Origin: Allorhizobium pseudoryzae
GTDB lineage: Bacteria > Pseudomonadota > Alphaproteobacteria > Rhizobiales > Rhizobiaceae
Assembly: GCF_011046245.1 (NCBI RefSeq)
Contig: NZ_CP049241.1
Location: forward strand, 1 to 64,000
Direction: 5' to 3'
DNA: 64,000 nt
Position 1 is the first letter of the stretch, and each line of letters begins with the position of its first letter. The notes under the pieces are model-generated. The model made no database searches, had not been told where the DNA came from, and saw only the letters and a list, made by a program, of their open reading frames with translations. This document shows, piece by piece, positions 49,946-60,341 of the stretch. The translations under genes and the position numbers were made by a program.

Positions 49946-50394
49946 GCTGATACCTAATCGCGAATCTTGATGCCCCGACCATAGGCGCCGCTGGCTTAAG
50001 GAAACTATAAAAGAAGGGGCGTCCAAGGTCCCGGAATGGCCCCGAAATGGCGCTTTCGCTGTCTCGGAACGATGCATCTCCGGTTGTGGTTAACAGGGCG
50101 TAAGCACCGGATTTCCAACAATTTTCTGCATCACGTTAAGGAATGCGGCAAAATCGCTGCGCAAAGTCCACAGCTTTCAGGGGTACTGCCGCAATTATGC
50201 TTAATGGCGACCCCTAAAATGCGAGGGACATGGCCATTTGCCGGCCCGGCGCCGGCGATCGGTAAAATTCGATACAAATTCGCGTCAAATCGCAGCTTTT
50301 ACCGCAAGGGGACGTTTTTCGATGGCGGCTAGGGTGTGCTCATCCAAGACCGGAACGGATCCGGCAGCGGCGAGAAGCAGCAGGTGAAGGCAAG
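49946..50394. other. Divergent intergenic region, histidine kinase / DUF5330
   Basis: About 450 bp with no gene. A/T-richer patches at 50090-50160 and 50255-50315 suggest promoters for both sides; no single clear -35/-10 pair stands out. Confidence 0.4.
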
Positions 50395-50850
50395 ATGTGG
50401 TTCCTGATCAAGACAAGCATGGGATTTACCGCGGTCCTCGTTGCGCTGTCCTATTTCGGCAGCCAGCCAGCCCCGTCGGGTCAAGAGCCCGCGTCCCAGT
50501 TGCAACTGACCGATGCCTTTGTCGCCGCGACCGGCGCCTATACCTATCTGCAGGGTCTGTGCACCGAAAAGCCGGATGTCTGCGAAAAGGGCGCCGAAAC
50601 ATTCACGGCGATTGCGTTTCGGGCCCGTGAGGGCGCCAAGGTTGCCTATGAGCTTCTGGACAGCCAGCTGTCCGGCACCGACGACAAACCGGCGCTTGCC
50701 GCCGCAGCCGCACCCGGTCTGCCCATGAGCACCGGTTCCGTCGCAAGCCAGCCGATGCCGCCGAAGCCGGAGGCACTGTCTGCGGCGGCCACGGCCGATG
50801 CCGTGGTGACGGGCACGGTGCCGCTGCCGCAACGCCGCCCGGACCGCTGA
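50395..50850 (+). CDS. DUF5330 protein
   Basis: A 151-residue protein with an N-terminal membrane anchor (WFLIKTSMGFTAVLVALSYF), then a helical part (LTDAFVAATGAYTYLQGLCTEKPDVCEKGAETF with two cysteines) and a Pro/Ala-rich tail ending LPQRRPDR. Matches the rhizobial DUF5330 family. Function unknown. An intrinsic terminator follows. Confidence 0.8.
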   Translation: MWFLIKTSMGFTAVLVALSYFGSQPAPSGQEPASQLQLTDAFVAATGAYTYLQGLCTEKPDVCEKGAETFTAIAFRAREGAKVAYELLDSQLSGTDDKPALAAAAAPGLPMSTGSVASQPMPPKPEALSAAATADAVVTGTVPLPQRRPDR

Positions 50851-50922
50851 CCCGCGGTCCTTCATCCTCTTGCGTCGAGATCCCTCGGCGCCTGTCAAGC
50901 CCACCTGTTTCAGCTTCTGCTG

Positions 50923-50957
50923 ACGCCGCAAGATTTCGGTCTTGCGGCGTTCTTTTT
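50923..50957 (+). terminator. Intrinsic terminator after the DUF5330 gene
   Basis: Eleven-bp stem ACGCCGCAAGA / TCTTGCGGCGT followed by TCTTTTTT. Confidence 0.85.
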
Positions 50958-51029
50958 TCTTGCGGTTCGACCACCTACCGTTCGCCGCGATTTGGTTTAT
51001 ATGAGGGCCTGAGCCGTGAAGGAGCAGCC

Positions 51030-51452
51030 ATGACCAGCATCGACCAGATCATCGACGACTTCGCTTTCCTCGACGATTGGGAAGATCGCTACCGGTATGT
51101 GATCGAACTCGGCAAGGCGCTGCCGGATCTGCCGGAGGACAAGCGCACGGCCGACAACAAGGTGAATGGCTGCGCAAGCCAGGTCTGGCTCGTCTCGCAT
51201 CGCGGCGACGGTGCCGATCCGGTGATGACCTTCGAGGGCGATTCCGATGCGCATATCGTGCGCGGGCTGGTGGCGATCGTGCTCGCCGCCTGTTCCGGCA
51301 AACGCGCCTCCGAGATCGCCGCGACCGACCTGATCGGCATTTTCGACAAGATCGGCCTGGTGGAAAACCTCTCCTCGCAGCGCGCCAACGGCCTGCGCTC
51401 GATGGTGAAACGCATCCGCGACGAGGCGGCCGCCGTCTCCGCGACCGCCTGA
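51030..51452 (+). CDS. sufE: SufE-family sulfur acceptor
   Basis: A 140-residue SufE protein. The active Cys is in DNKVNGCASQVWL (about residue 49). It accepts sulfur from the SufS cysteine desulfurase and raises its activity in Fe-S cluster assembly. Start ATG at 51030 with AAGGAG upstream. Not next to other suf genes. Confidence 0.93.
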   Translation: MTSIDQIIDDFAFLDDWEDRYRYVIELGKALPDLPEDKRTADNKVNGCASQVWLVSHRGDGADPVMTFEGDSDAHIVRGLVAIVLAACSGKRASEIAATDLIGIFDKIGLVENLSSQRANGLRSMVKRIRDEAAAVSATA

Positions 51453-51462
51453 CCCCTTCCCT

Positions 51463-52251
51463 TCAATGCTCGGGACGAAAGCCGTCTGCGCCCCAGGCGT
51501 GCCGACGCCGCGCATTCGCCGGCGGCGGAGCATAGTGGCGGGCAAGCGCCAGAAGCGCCGTGCGCAACATCAGCTTGGCGGAGCGCGCCGGCCAGCAGCG
51601 TTCGCGTTCCACCTGTTCCAGCCCCTTGCCGAAGCAGCAGACATCGAGCGCCACGCCGGAGAGTTCCGGCCCCATGGCGTCGAGTGCCGCATTGACCCGA
51701 AGGCGTGCCGCCACCGCGCTGTCGGTCAGGTCGGCGAGCCCGCCCCGTTCGCCGGGTGTGCGGCTGGCGATGCGCGGCTCCCAGCTCGCCGTCACCTTCG
51801 GCTGCAGATGGCCACGCTCGAAATCGGCGGCGAGCCGTTCGCCGGCATCGATGGCCGCCTGCGGCAGGAAAGCCGCGCCGGAGCGTTCCTTCAGACGCGA
51901 CAGCACGGACAGCGGCGATTCGGCGAGATTGCGGCAGACCGGCTGGGTCGCACCGTCCACCACCCTCTGCTCCTCGGCAATCTGCCGGTGCTGCGCGGCA
52001 AAGCCCTCCTCCTTGTCCTCCTGCAGCGCCCGGCGCAGGTGCGCCGCCGCCTCCGGCAGGGCAATGATGCTTCCCGCCTGCCGGGTGACGAGACCAAGCG
52101 AAACGGCCTCGGCCAGAACCTTCTCCGTGACCGGCAGGTGCCGGCCGGACTGCTCCAGGACCAGCCCATCGCCTTCCCTGCGCAGCCGGCACGGCCCCTT
52201 CAGGGCAAGGCGCAAGAGGTGCAGCAGCATGCGGCGCTCGGCCTTAATCAT
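51463..52251 (-). CDS. DUF6456 protein, GafZ-like GTA regulator candidate
   Basis: A 262-residue protein. The C-terminal part (LADLTDSAVAARLRVNAALDAMGPELSGVALDVCCFGKGLEQVERERCWPARSAKLMLRTALLAL, residues ~175-250) is the DUF6456 domain. In Caulobacter the gene pair gafY-gafZ activates the GTA cluster, with GafZ acting as an antiterminator; in Rhodobacter the two are fused as GafA. Here the gene overlaps a DnaA-like gene by 8 nt in the matching order. The assignment to GafZ is inference from domain and context. Confidence 0.7.
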   Translation of the reverse strand: MIKAERRMLLHLLRLALKGPCRLRREGDGLVLEQSGRHLPVTEKVLAEAVSLGLVTRQAGSIIALPEAAAHLRRALQEDKEEGFAAQHRQIAEEQRVVDGATQPVCRNLAESPLSVLSRLKERSGAAFLPQAAIDAGERLAADFERGHLQPKVTASWEPRIASRTPGERGGLADLTDSAVAARLRVNAALDAMGPELSGVALDVCCFGKGLEQVERERCWPARSAKLMLRTALLALARHYAPPPANARRRHAWGADGFRPEH

Positions 52252-52657
52252 GGTCCTGCTCCCCCCGGCCGGCAAAGATGACGCTGACGATGCGCTCGAT
52301 CCCGGTGATGAAATCGTCGAAGGCCTGATCGTCGCGGCGGTCCTCCACCACATGGCAGGCATGGCCGACGGTGGTGCGGTCACGCCCGAAGGCCTGGCCG
52401 ATTTCCGTCAGCGGGATGCTGAGCGACACGTGGCAGACATACATGGCGATCTGGCGGACATGGCAGAGCATGCGGCGCCGGTCGCGCCGCATCTGGGTGC
52501 GGTCTCCGGTGAGGCTGATGATTTCGCCGACCACCTGGCGGACGAGACGGCAGACTTGCCGCATCGGCAGATGGGCCGGGGGATAAAACCCGTGGAACGG
52601 TCGATGCTGGAGAGAAGGAGCGGCTGCGAACGGGCCGGGCTGAAGATCGTAAGTCAT
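52244..52657 (-). CDS. DnaA domain IV-like DNA-binding protein, GafY-like candidate
   Basis: A 137-residue protein whose C-terminal half is a DnaA domain IV-like helix-turn-helix: RRRMLCHVRQIAMYVCHVSLSIPLTEIGQAFGRDRTTVGHACHVVED. No AAA+ ATPase domain, so it is not an initiator. GTA activator GafY (and the first part of GafA) has such a domain. ATG at 52657 follows GGGAG by 6 nt. Overlap with the DUF6456 gene suggests a single unit. Confidence 0.72.
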   Translation of the reverse strand: MTYDLQPGPFAAAPSLQHRPFHGFYPPAHLPMRQVCRLVRQVVGEIISLTGDRTQMRRDRRRMLCHVRQIAMYVCHVSLSIPLTEIGQAFGRDRTTVGHACHVVEDRRDDQAFDDFITGIERIVSVIFAGRGEQDHD

Positions 52658-52828
52658 GAACAACTCCCAAAATAGGAATTAATTCATACAACCTAAATGA
52701 TCCGCGGGGATAAGGAAAGCATCTCTCGGATTTTCCGCAGCGCTGATTCCCTTGGATTTTCGCCCTTCATCCCCAATCAATCTAGGATTATTTTCTCCTC
52801 CTCATCCCCGCAACCATGATCACAAACG

Positions 52829-52862
52829 CAGATCGCCGGAAGGCATCCCTTCCGGCGATCTG
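52829..52862 (-). terminator. Palindromic terminator-like hairpin downstream of mucR
   Basis: Near-perfect stem of about 14 bp, CAGATCGCCGGAAGG with CTTCCGGCGATCTG, 70 bp past the mucR stop. The T-run is short, so it could also be an mRNA-stabilising hairpin or work for both directions. Confidence 0.55.
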
Positions 52863-52932
52863 AGATATGGGCAGATCTTTGCGTTGTGCAGGTCCGCGTC
52901 AGCCGCCGTGGCCGGCGGCCTTGATCCGGGCG

Positions 52933-53364
52933 TTACTTGGCGCCGCGCTTGCGGCGCTGGCCGAGACCCATTTCCTTGGCAAGCCGCGAACGGGCCTGGG
53001 CATAGGCCGGAGCAACCATCGGATAGTCGGCGGGCAGGCCCCACTTCTCGCGATATTCTTCCGGCGTCATGTTGTAGTGCGTCATCAGGTGGCGCTTGAG
53101 CGACTTGAACTTCATGCCGTCTTCGAGGCAGATCAGGTAGTCGTCTTCAATCGACTTGCGGATCGGAACCGGCGGCTTTGGCTTTTCGACCGCGGTCGGT
53201 GCAGGCGCGGGCGAGGTCGTGTTGCTGAGGGCGCTGTGCACGTCGGCGATCAGGGTCGAGAGATCGCTCACGGGCACAACATGATTGCTGACATAGGCGG
53301 CGACGATATCGGCGGTGAGTTCCACCAAAAGGTCAGGCGCCTTGTCGGCGACAGGTTCGGTCAT
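52933..53364 (-). CDS. mucR: MucR/Ros-family zinc-finger transcriptional regulator
   Basis: A 143-residue Ros/MucR protein. The zinc finger is [21 protein letters not shown], followed by the conserved [24 protein letters not shown] and a basic tail. The first Cys pair is reduced to one Cys (DYLICLEDG), as in many MucR proteins. It is a global repressor of exopolysaccharide, motility and cell-cycle genes in rhizobia. RBS is AGGAG. Confidence 0.93.
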   Translation of the reverse strand: MTEPVADKAPDLLVELTADIVAAYVSNHVVPVSDLSTLIADVHSALSNTTSPAPAPTAVEKPKPPVPIRKSIEDDYLICLEDGMKFKSLKRHLMTHYNMTPEEYREKWGLPADYPMVAPAYAQARSRLAKEMGLGQRRKRGAK

Positions 53365-53652
53365 TTCGTATCTCCTGTTTCGTTCGAGGACAGGTCGGCC
53401 AGACCATGTCCCGCGCAGATCGCGCCGAGCCTCAGCAACAGTGTCCCGTTTTCTGACAGACGCCCGGATCCACCCCTAGATCCAAGCGGGACAACACCAC
53501 CGAGCCCGGTTGATACTGGCCGTTCCGTCACTCCCTCAATAATTCCAACCTGCTTATATAAAGCTTTTCACAACTGGAATGAGGAGAGATCGCGAAGCGG
53601 ATCAATATCTGCGTTCTACACTGTAGCGATTAACATCCTTCGGCAGAAAGTC

Positions 53653-53751
53653 AAAATACAATTTGCTGCCCCAAGTCGATGGATCTCCTGTGGTTGAACG
53701 CAAATAGAACTCAACACGATCCAGGTTTGCGGGGCAGCGGAAGTATTTGTG
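53653..53751. repeat. Long imperfect hairpin between mucR and mnhG
   Basis: Nested inverted repeats: GCTGCCCC (53665-53672) with GGGGCAGC (53731-53738), extended outward by AAATAC/GTATTT, and inner GGATC/GATCC and GTTGA/TCAAC. About 100 bp long; could be a structured RNA or a miniature mobile element. The rest of 53365-53763 has no gene. Confidence 0.5.
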
Positions 53752-53763
53752 CCACAATCTGCG

Positions 53764-54099
53764 TTATTCAAGAGGCCTGTCGCGGCGTAACTCGTCAATA
53801 ATCGTCGAAGGATGTAAACGATATCCTACCTGGTGTGCCGTTTTGGCCAGCAAGTGTGCCGAAATGGGAGCGGTCAGGATAAAAAACAGGAAACCGGCGA
53901 GCGCGCGAAACAAGATCGCCAGATCTCCGGCATGCAGACCGGCCGCCAGAAGCAGCAAACCGGAGCCGACTGTGCCGGCTTTGGACGCCGCATGCATGCG
54001 CGTGAAGAGATCCGGCAGACGCAAGAGACCGATCGAGGCGACCAGTGCAAACGCCGATCCGCACAGAAGAAGCGCTGCCGTGAGAACGGTAATGATCAT
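53764..54099 (-). CDS. mnhG: Mrp-type Na+/H+ antiporter subunit G
   Basis: A 111-residue MnhG/PhaG protein: [37 protein letters not shown] is the family signature; three membrane segments. Last gene of the seven-gene mnh operon, 4 bp after mnhF. Part of the multisubunit Na+(K+)/H+ antiporter. Confidence 0.92.
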   Translation of the reverse strand: MIITVLTAALLLCGSAFALVASIGLLRLPDLFTRMHAASKAGTVGSGLLLLAAGLHAGDLAILFRALAGFLFFILTAPISAHLLAKTAHQVGYRLHPSTIIDELRRDRPLE

Positions 54100-54103
54100 G
54101 GCT

Positions 54104-54460
54104 CTACTCCCCCTTGCCCGTGGAAACCGGCTGGATGACGCGGTCCGACCCGTGGATCGGCTCCAGGGCCCCCTGCTCATCCGCCGTCTTGCGCGACAGG
54201 ATGAAGCGGGCAAAGGCGACCGTCGCCAGGAAGCCGACGAGGCCGAGCGCGATCGCCACATCGATATAGAGCGTGAAGCCGGTCTTGACCGCGATCACCG
54301 CGATGAAGCCGATCGCGATGCCGACCAGCATGTCGAGCCCGACAATCCGGTCCCCCAGCGTCGGGCCGGCGATCACGCGGTAGGCGGTGGCAAGGAAAGA
54401 CAGGCCGAGAAGAGCGAGCGCCAGCCAGATGGCGCCATCGAGCAGAGCTTGAGCGGTCAT
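54104..54460 (-). CDS. mnhF: Mrp-type antiporter subunit F
   Basis: A 118-residue MnhF protein: [29 protein letters not shown] and a following transmembrane pair, with a charged C-terminal tail longer than usual ([15 protein letters not shown] onward). Overlaps mnhE by 1 nt. Confidence 0.92.
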   Translation of the reverse strand: MTAQALLDGAIWLALALLGLSFLATAYRVIAGPTLGDRIVGLDMLVGIAIGFIAVIAVKTGFTLYIDVAIALGLVGFLATVAFARFILSRKTADEQGALEPIHGSDRVIQPVSTGKGE

Positions 54461-54933
54461 CAGCGGAAAGCCTCCATGATCTTGCGTTCGAACCCTTCGG
54501 CGATATCGCGTTTCGTGCCCTCGACATCCGAGCAGTCGATGGCATGGACGTAAAGCAGCGTGCGGTCTTCCGATACATCGACCGAGAGTGTGCCCGGCGT
54601 CAGGGTGATGAGATTGGCGAGAAGGGTGATCTCGAAATCGCGGTCCACCGTCAGCGGAAAGGCGAAGATGCCGGGTTTCACGTCGAGCGTCGGGCGGGTG
54701 ACGAGCACCGCCACCTTCCAGGCCGACAGCGCCAGTTCCTTGAAGAACAGCACCGTCAGGGACAGGATTCGGCCGATCCGGCTTAAGTAACTGACGCCAT
54801 TCGCCTGCTCGCGGATGAGACCGATGGCAAAGGCGGAAATGACGAAGCCGAACAGGAAGTTGAGGAAGGTCGCGCTGCCGCTGACCGCCACCCAGACGAC
54901 GGCGAACAGCACGTTCATGGTAAATGCTGTCAT
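54460..54933 (-). CDS. mnhE: Mrp-type antiporter subunit E
   Basis: A 157-residue MnhE: two N-terminal membrane segments and a soluble domain with [30 protein letters not shown], the family hallmark. Overlaps mnhD by 4 nt. Confidence 0.92.
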   Translation of the reverse strand: MTAFTMNVLFAVVWVAVSGSATFLNFLFGFVISAFAIGLIREQANGVSYLSRIGRILSLTVLFFKELALSAWKVAVLVTRPTLDVKPGIFAFPLTVDRDFEITLLANLITLTPGTLSVDVSEDRTLLYVHAIDCSDVEGTKRDIAEGFERKIMEAFR

Positions 54934-56519
54934 TGTGCACCTGCCTGCGGGAAAACCGACTGGATATAGGAGACCGGCTGCAACAGCCCCTCGGCCGCCA
55001 TCTGCGACAGGCTGAGCGGGCCTTCCGGCAACAGGCCGAAGAGCGTGACGATGGCAATTAGGCCGTAGAGCGGCCAGGTGGTGAGCCTGTCCGGCGCCAG
55101 CTTTCCGCCGGCAAGCGCTGCCCCCTGCACGGAGGCCGCACTTGGCGTCGTCAGCGGCGGGCGCCAGTAGGCAAACAGGAAGGTGCGGCCGAGCGCCACC
55201 GTGGTGAGGAAACCGGAGAGCAGGATGGTGCCCGCCAGCCACCAGGCGCCGATATCGAGCGAGGCCTTGACCAGCATGATCTTCGGCCAGAGCCCCGAAA
55301 ACGGCGGCAGGCCGGCAACCGCGAGAAACAGCGCCAGCGAGGCAAAGGCGAAGCCCGGGGCGATACGGTAAATGCCGCCCGCGCCCGACAGGCTGAAGGT
55401 GCCGGTGAGAGCTGCCGCGCGGCCGATGACGAGATAAAGTGCCGTCATCGCCAGGATCGAATGCAGGGCATAGAGCAGCGCGCCGCTGATGCCGGCGACG
55501 GTGCCGACGGCAATGCCGGCCAGCATGTTGCCGATGCCGACGATGACGGCATACCCCGCCATGCGGCGCATATCATCCTGCGCCAGCATGCCGAGCGCCG
55601 CGACGATCAGGGTGAGTGCCGCGAGCACACCGATGACGAGGCTGAGCTCCTCGCGCTGCAGCGGAAACAGCATGACCATGATGCGCATCAGCGCATAGAT
55701 GCCGACCTTGGTGAGCAGGCCGCCGAACAGCGCCGAGACCGTGATGCGCGGCGTGTGATAGGAGGCGGGCAGCCAGAAATTGACCGGGAAGGCCGCCGCC
55801 TTCATGGCAAAGGCAAGCACGAACAGCGCCGACAGCGTCATCAGCGGCGCGCCCTCGATCTCGCGGGCCTTCAGCGCGATATCGGCCATGTTGAGCGTGC
55901 CGAAGATCGCATAGAGATAGCCGACCGAAATCAGGAACAACGTCGTGCCGATCAGGTTCAGCACCGCATATTTCATTGCCCCGTCGATCTGCTCGCGCTC
56001 CGACCCGAGGATCAGCAGGCCGAAGGAGGAGATCAGCAGCACTTCGAACCAGACATAGAGGTTGAAGACGTCGCCGGTGAGGAAGGCGCCCGAGACACCG
56101 GCCATCAGAAGCAGCAGGAACGGGAAGAAACCGTAGCGGCGGCTGCTGTCGTTGATATCCTTCAGCGCGGCAATGCCGGCGGCGAGCGCCACGATGCCGG
56201 CCACGAAGCACATCAGCGCGCCGAACAGATCGACGGTGAAGGCGATACCGAAGGGCGGCAGCCAGCGGCCCATCATCATGGTGACGGGTCCCTCGGCGAC
56301 GACCTTGTAGAGCAAGGCCGCGTCGGTCAGAACGAGCAGCACGAGCGCCGGAATGGCGATCAGCGCATGCAGGTGGATGCGGTGACGGACCATCATCAGC
56401 AGCGCGCCGGCGGTGATCATCAGCGCGGGCGGCAGGATGACCAGCCAGTCGCCGGGCACGGTCGGCGCCATGACGAAGGCGGCGGAGAGATCTACGGGAG
56501 TGGAGGTAACTGCGGCCAT
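54930..56519 (-). CDS. mnhD: Mrp-type antiporter subunit D
   Basis: A 529-residue NuoM/N-like proton-translocating subunit with about 14 membrane segments. The conserved Lys of the channel lies in [24 protein letters not shown]. The family's Glu is in [18 protein letters not shown]. Works with MnhA. Confidence 0.93.
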   Translation of the reverse strand: MAAVTSTPVDLSAAFVMAPTVPGDWLVILPPALMITAGALLMMVRHRIHLHALIAIPALVLLVLTDAALLYKVVAEGPVTMMMGRWLPPFGIAFTVDLFGALMCFVAGIVALAAGIAALKDINDSSRRYGFFPFLLLLMAGVSGAFLTGDVFNLYVWFEVLLISSFGLLILGSEREQIDGAMKYAVLNLIGTTLFLISVGYLYAIFGTLNMADIALKAREIEGAPLMTLSALFVLAFAMKAAAFPVNFWLPASYHTPRITVSALFGGLLTKVGIYALMRIMVMLFPLQREELSLVIGVLAALTLIVAALGMLAQDDMRRMAGYAVIVGIGNMLAGIAVGTVAGISGALLYALHSILAMTALYLVIGRAAALTGTFSLSGAGGIYRIAPGFAFASLALFLAVAGLPPFSGLWPKIMLVKASLDIGAWWLAGTILLSGFLTTVALGRTFLFAYWRPPLTTPSAASVQGAALAGGKLAPDRLTTWPLYGLIAIVTLFGLLPEGPLSLSQMAAEGLLQPVSYIQSVFPQAGAQ

Positions 56520-56530
56520 CTTGTCTCGTC

Positions 56531-56908
56531 TCAGTAGCCGGCAGGCGGCATGGGTTCACTCTTCGGTTCGGCCAGACGCATCTCGTCGGTATCGTCGGTG
56601 CCGAGTTCCTGGAAGGCGCGGTAGGTCAGCACCAGCAGGAAGGCGAAGAAGGAAAAGGAAATGACGATCGCCGTCAGGATGAGGGCCTGCGGCAGCGGAT
56701 TGGCGGCGCCGGCCGGCAGGGTATCAAGACCGATGCCGATGATCGGCGGCACTTCGCGCGTGAGACGTCCGCCGGTGAAGATCAAAAGGTTGACCGCGTT
56801 GCCGAGGATCGCGATGCCGAGCAGCATGCGCACGGTGTGGCGCGACAGGATGAGGTAGATGGCGGCGGCGAAAAAGGCGCCGACCAGACATGCCAGAAGA
56901 ACCTCCAT
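56531..56908 (-). CDS. mnhC: Mrp-type antiporter subunit C
   Basis: A 125-residue NuoK-like subunit: AIYLILSRHTVRMLLGIAILGNAVNLLIF, then PLPQALILTAIVISFSFFAFLLVL. Three membrane segments. Overlaps mnhB by 1 nt. Confidence 0.93.
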   Translation of the reverse strand: MEVLLACLVGAFFAAAIYLILSRHTVRMLLGIAILGNAVNLLIFTGGRLTREVPPIIGIGLDTLPAGAANPLPQALILTAIVISFSFFAFLLVLTYRAFQELGTDDTDEMRLAEPKSEPMPPAGY

Positions 56909-57327
56909 CAGTCCTCCTCCCTTTCTTCCAGTGCGAGCGCAATCGAGGTGATGGCACCCACCACGACGAGATAGACGCCGATATCGAAGGAGATCACGGT
57001 GGCGAGCGGCACCTCGACGCCGAACAGGCGCGGATAGATCCAGATGCCGGTCATGAAGGGCACCCCGACAAAGGCCGAGATGAGGCCGGAGACGACGGCA
57101 ATCAGCAGGCCGGCACCGGCAATCGACATCGGGTGAAAGATGATCGCCCGGCGCACCGCCGCCACGCCATAGGCAATGCCGTAGATGGCGAAGGCAGACG
57201 CCGCGATCAGTCCGCCGATGAAACCGCCGCCCGGTTCGTTATGGCCGCGCAGCAGCACGAAGACGGAAAACAGGATCATCAGCGCGGTGAGGAAGGGCGC
57301 GACGGTGCGGAAGATCAGCGTGTTCAT
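56908..57327 (-). CDS. mnhB: Mrp-type antiporter subunit B
   Basis: A 139-residue Mnh[47 protein letters not shown], the family signature with the GGGFIGGL motif. Four membrane segments. Overlaps mnhA by 4 nt. Separate from MnhA, unlike the fused PhaAB form. Confidence 0.93.
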   Translation of the reverse strand: MNTLIFRTVAPFLTALMILFSVFVLLRGHNEPGGGFIGGLIAASAFAIYGIAYGVAAVRRAIIFHPMSIAGAGLLIAVVSGLISAFVGVPFMTGIWIYPRLFGVEVPLATVISFDIGVYLVVVGAITSIALALEEREED

Positions 57328-59675
57328 GGAGCGTGCCCTCCGTTCTGGTCCGGATTGTTGTCGGCCGGTTTCAGCGGGCCGCCGGCGCGGATGCGGATCA
57401 GCGCCAGAATGGCGAGGCCGGTGATCATCACCACGGCAATCTCGCCCAGCGTATCCGTTCCACGGAAATCGACGATGATGACGTTCACCACGTTCGAGCC
57501 GTGGGCGATGACCTTGGCATAGGCGTTGAAGAACTCGGTGAGGTTATTGTTGAAGGCGCTTTCGGTGGATTTCATCAGCATCAGCGCAAAGCCCGTTCCG
57601 CAGGCAAGGGCAATCGCACCATCCAACAGCATCTGTCCCATGGGCCGGTGATCGGAGGGGGCAAGCCGCAACCGTGTCATGACGAGCGCCAGGATGACGA
57701 CCGACAGCGTTTCCACCATGAACTGGGTGAACGACAGATCCGGTGCGCCGAACAGCAGGAAGATCACCGCCACCGCGAACCCCTGGATGCCGAGCGCTGC
57801 AATGGCCGTCAGACGGTTCTTTGCCGTCAGCACCGCCACGAGACCGATGAGGGCGAGGCCGAAAAACGCCCATTCGTGCACCATGACACCCGAGGGCAAG
57901 CGCGGCATGGCCGGCAGTTCGCCGTAGAGGATCGGCGGGACCAGCAGGGTGGCGGCGAGAATGAGGAAGGTGGCGGTGACATAGACCTCCATGCGGCCCG
58001 GCTGGGTGATCCGCGTGACCTTCACCGACAGGCGCACGAGGCCGGCGAGGAGCGCATCGAAGGCCTTGTCCGGACCGGGGCCGATCGCATCCAGCACCCG
58101 CACCATCAGCGCCCGGGCGCGATCGATCAGGAGATAGACCGCAACGCCGAAGGCAACCGTGACGACGGAGAGCGCGAGCGCAATGCCGACATGCGGGATG
58201 GTGGAGATGGTGACTTCCGTCGGCACGCCCTTCACGGCGGTTGCCATCGGCGTCGAAATGAAATGATGCGCGACACCGGAGAGGATGCCGCCCAGAAGTC
58301 CGAGAAGCGCCAGCACGGCCGGGCCGAGCCAGAGCAGCGGCGGGCCCTCATGGGCATGTTTCTGCGTCTTGACCGGCTTGCCGATGAAGGGTTTCAGGCC
58401 GACCGCAAAGGCGATCGCAAACATCAGCCCGTTGCCGATGATGGCAACGACGGTAAACAGCATCGAGCGCAGATCACCCGCCGCCAGCGCATAATAGATC
58501 TCCTCCTTGGCGAGGAAGCCGAAAAAGAGCGGCAGGCCACCCATCGAGAGTGCCGCAAACAGGCCGGCGGCAAAGGTGATCGGCATGGCCTTGGCGAGAC
58601 CGCCGAGCTTCGTTGCATCGCGCGTGCCCGCCTCGTGATCGATGATGCCGGCGACCATGAAGAGCGCGCCCTTGAACAGCGAATGGGCCACGAGATAGAG
58701 CACGGCGGCGGCCACCGAATGTTCGCTGTCAAAGCCCGTCAGCATGACCAGAAGGCCGAGCGAGGCCATGGTGGTATAGGCCAGCATCAGCTTCAGATCC
58801 GTCTGGCGCAAGGACAAAAGCGTGCCGACGATCAGCGTGATGCCGCCGAAGAAGGGAAGCAGAATTTCCCAGGCCGCGGTTTCGCCGAGTGCCGGGTTGA
58901 GGCGCATCAAGAGGTAGACGCCGGCCTTCACCATGGTGGCGGAATGCAGGTAGGCGGAGACCGGGGTGGGCGCCTCCATGGCATTCGGCAGCCAGGCATG
59001 GAAGGGAAACTGCGCCGATTTGGTGAAGCAGCCGCCCAGCACCAGAAGCAGCGTGGCGAGATAGAAGGGGCTGGCGCGCAGTGCATCGCCCATATGGACG
59101 AGCAGCGACAGCTGTGTGACGCCGGTGATGTTCCAGAGGAAAATCAGGCCTGCGAGCAGGAAGAGACCGCCGCCACCGGTGATCACCAGCGCCTGCAGCG
59201 CCGAGCGGCGCGCGGCCTCCCGCTGATGGTCAAAGCCGATCAGCAGGAAGGAGGTGATCGAGGTGAGTTCCCAATAGACGAACAGCATCAGGAAGCTGTC
59301 GGAGAGAACGAGCCCCAGCATCGCGCCCATGAAGAGCAGGATGAAGGAGAAAAAGCGCCCCTGCTGCGCATGACCCTTCATGTAACCGCCGGCATAGAGC
59401 ACGATCAGCGTGCCGATGCCGGTGATCAACAGCGCGAAGGTGAGCGACAGGCCGTCGATGAACCAGGAGAAGGAGAGATTGAGGCTCGGGACCCAGGCGT
59501 AACCGCCCGTCACCACCTCGCCGGCGGCGATTTCCGGCAGGTAGCCGGCGAAATAAACGAACGAAAAGGCCGGCGCCAGCGCCAGAACCCAGGCGGCATT
59601 GTGCTTCAAATGCCGGGTGGCAAGCGGGGCAAGGGCCGCGGCAATGAAGGGCAGGAAAAGACACAACAAGGTCAT
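57324..59675 (-). CDS. mnhA: Mrp-type antiporter subunit A
   Basis: A 783-residue NuoL-like subunit with a C-terminal MbhE/NuoJ-like extension. Channel motifs: [20 protein letters not shown] (Glu), [34 protein letters not shown] (Lys and His). ATG at 59675 with GAGGGA-like site upstream. First gene of the operon; system would extrude Na+ or K+ for pH and salt adaptation. Confidence 0.93.
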   Translation of the reverse strand: MTLLCLFLPFIAAALAPLATRHLKHNAAWVLALAPAFSFVYFAGYLPEIAAGEVVTGGYAWVPSLNLSFSWFIDGLSLTFALLITGIGTLIVLYAGGYMKGHAQQGRFFSFILLFMGAMLGLVLSDSFLMLFVYWELTSITSFLLIGFDHQREAARRSALQALVITGGGGLFLLAGLIFLWNITGVTQLSLLVHMGDALRASPFYLATLLLVLGGCFTKSAQFPFHAWLPNAMEAPTPVSAYLHSATMVKAGVYLLMRLNPALGETAAWEILLPFFGGITLIVGTLLSLRQTDLKLMLAYTTMASLGLLVMLTGFDSEHSVAAAVLYLVAHSLFKGALFMVAGIIDHEAGTRDATKLGGLAKAMPITFAAGLFAALSMGGLPLFFGFLAKEEIYYALAAGDLRSMLFTVVAIIGNGLMFAIAFAVGLKPFIGKPVKTQKHAHEGPPLLWLGPAVLALLGLLGGILSGVAHHFISTPMATAVKGVPTEVTISTIPHVGIALALSVVTVAFGVAVYLLIDRARALMVRVLDAIGPGPDKAFDALLAGLVRLSVKVTRITQPGRMEVYVTATFLILAATLLVPPILYGELPAMPRLPSGVMVHEWAFFGLALIGLVAVLTAKNRLTAIAALGIQGFAVAVIFLLFGAPDLSFTQFMVETLSVVILALVMTRLRLAPSDHRPMGQMLLDGAIALACGTGFALMLMKSTESAFNNNLTEFFNAYAKVIAHGSNVVNVIIVDFRGTDTLGEIAVVMITGLAILALIRIRAGGPLKPADNNPDQNGGHAP

Positions 59676-59878
59676 CTCGATGTCCCTCGCCTTTCGGCTG
59701 CGCGGTCTGCCATGCTGAACCTCTCCCCTTCGCCACATTCATCAACTGCCACAGGCGAGCCCTGTTTACGGCATGAAAACCATGGGCTCAACGTAGTGCG
59801 GGCGGAAATCGACACGCATTCGACCTTTTTCCGACCGTTCGCACTCCCTATCTAGGGACGAAACGAGAGGAGCAAGTG

Positions 59879-60286
59879 ATGTCGGACACTGTCACGAAAA
59901 AGGTGAACAAAAGTGATCAGGAATGGCGTGAACAGTTGACGCCGGAGCAATACCGCATCCTGCGGCAGGCCGGCACCGAACGGGCGTTTACCGGTCCCTA
60001 CTGGGACAACAAGCAGGCCGGGCTCTACCGCTGCGCCGGCTGCGATACGCCGCTGTTCGTTTCGGACACGAAGTTCGATTCCGGCTGCGGCTGGCCGAGC
60101 TATTTCGCGCCGCTCAATGAAGATGCGGTGGTGGAACTGCGCGACACCTCGCATGGCATGGTGCGCACGGAAATCCGCTGCGCCACCTGCGACGGGCATC
60201 TCGGCCACGTCTTCCCGGACGGCCCCAAGCCGACCGGCCTGCGCTATTGCATCAATGGCTACGCGATGGTGTTCGAGCCGGTGTGA
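59879..60286 (+). CDS. msrB: Peptide methionine (R)-S-oxide reductase
   Basis: A 135-residue MsrB. Zinc ligands CAGCDTPLF and CATCDGHLG, the catalytic Cys in [10 protein letters not shown], and GCGWPSYF for substrate binding. Reduces methionine-R-sulfoxide in oxidised proteins. ATG at 59879 follows AGGAG; the adjacent GTG is less likely. Confidence 0.95.
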   Translation: MSDTVTKKVNKSDQEWREQLTPEQYRILRQAGTERAFTGPYWDNKQAGLYRCAGCDTPLFVSDTKFDSGCGWPSYFAPLNEDAVVELRDTSHGMVRTEIRCATCDGHLGHVFPDGPKPTGLRYCINGYAMVFEPV

Positions 60287-60341
60287 GGGGCACGCCGGAG
60301 AGAGACAAAACCCCCACCGACCCGCCTCCTCCCCCAAGAGG

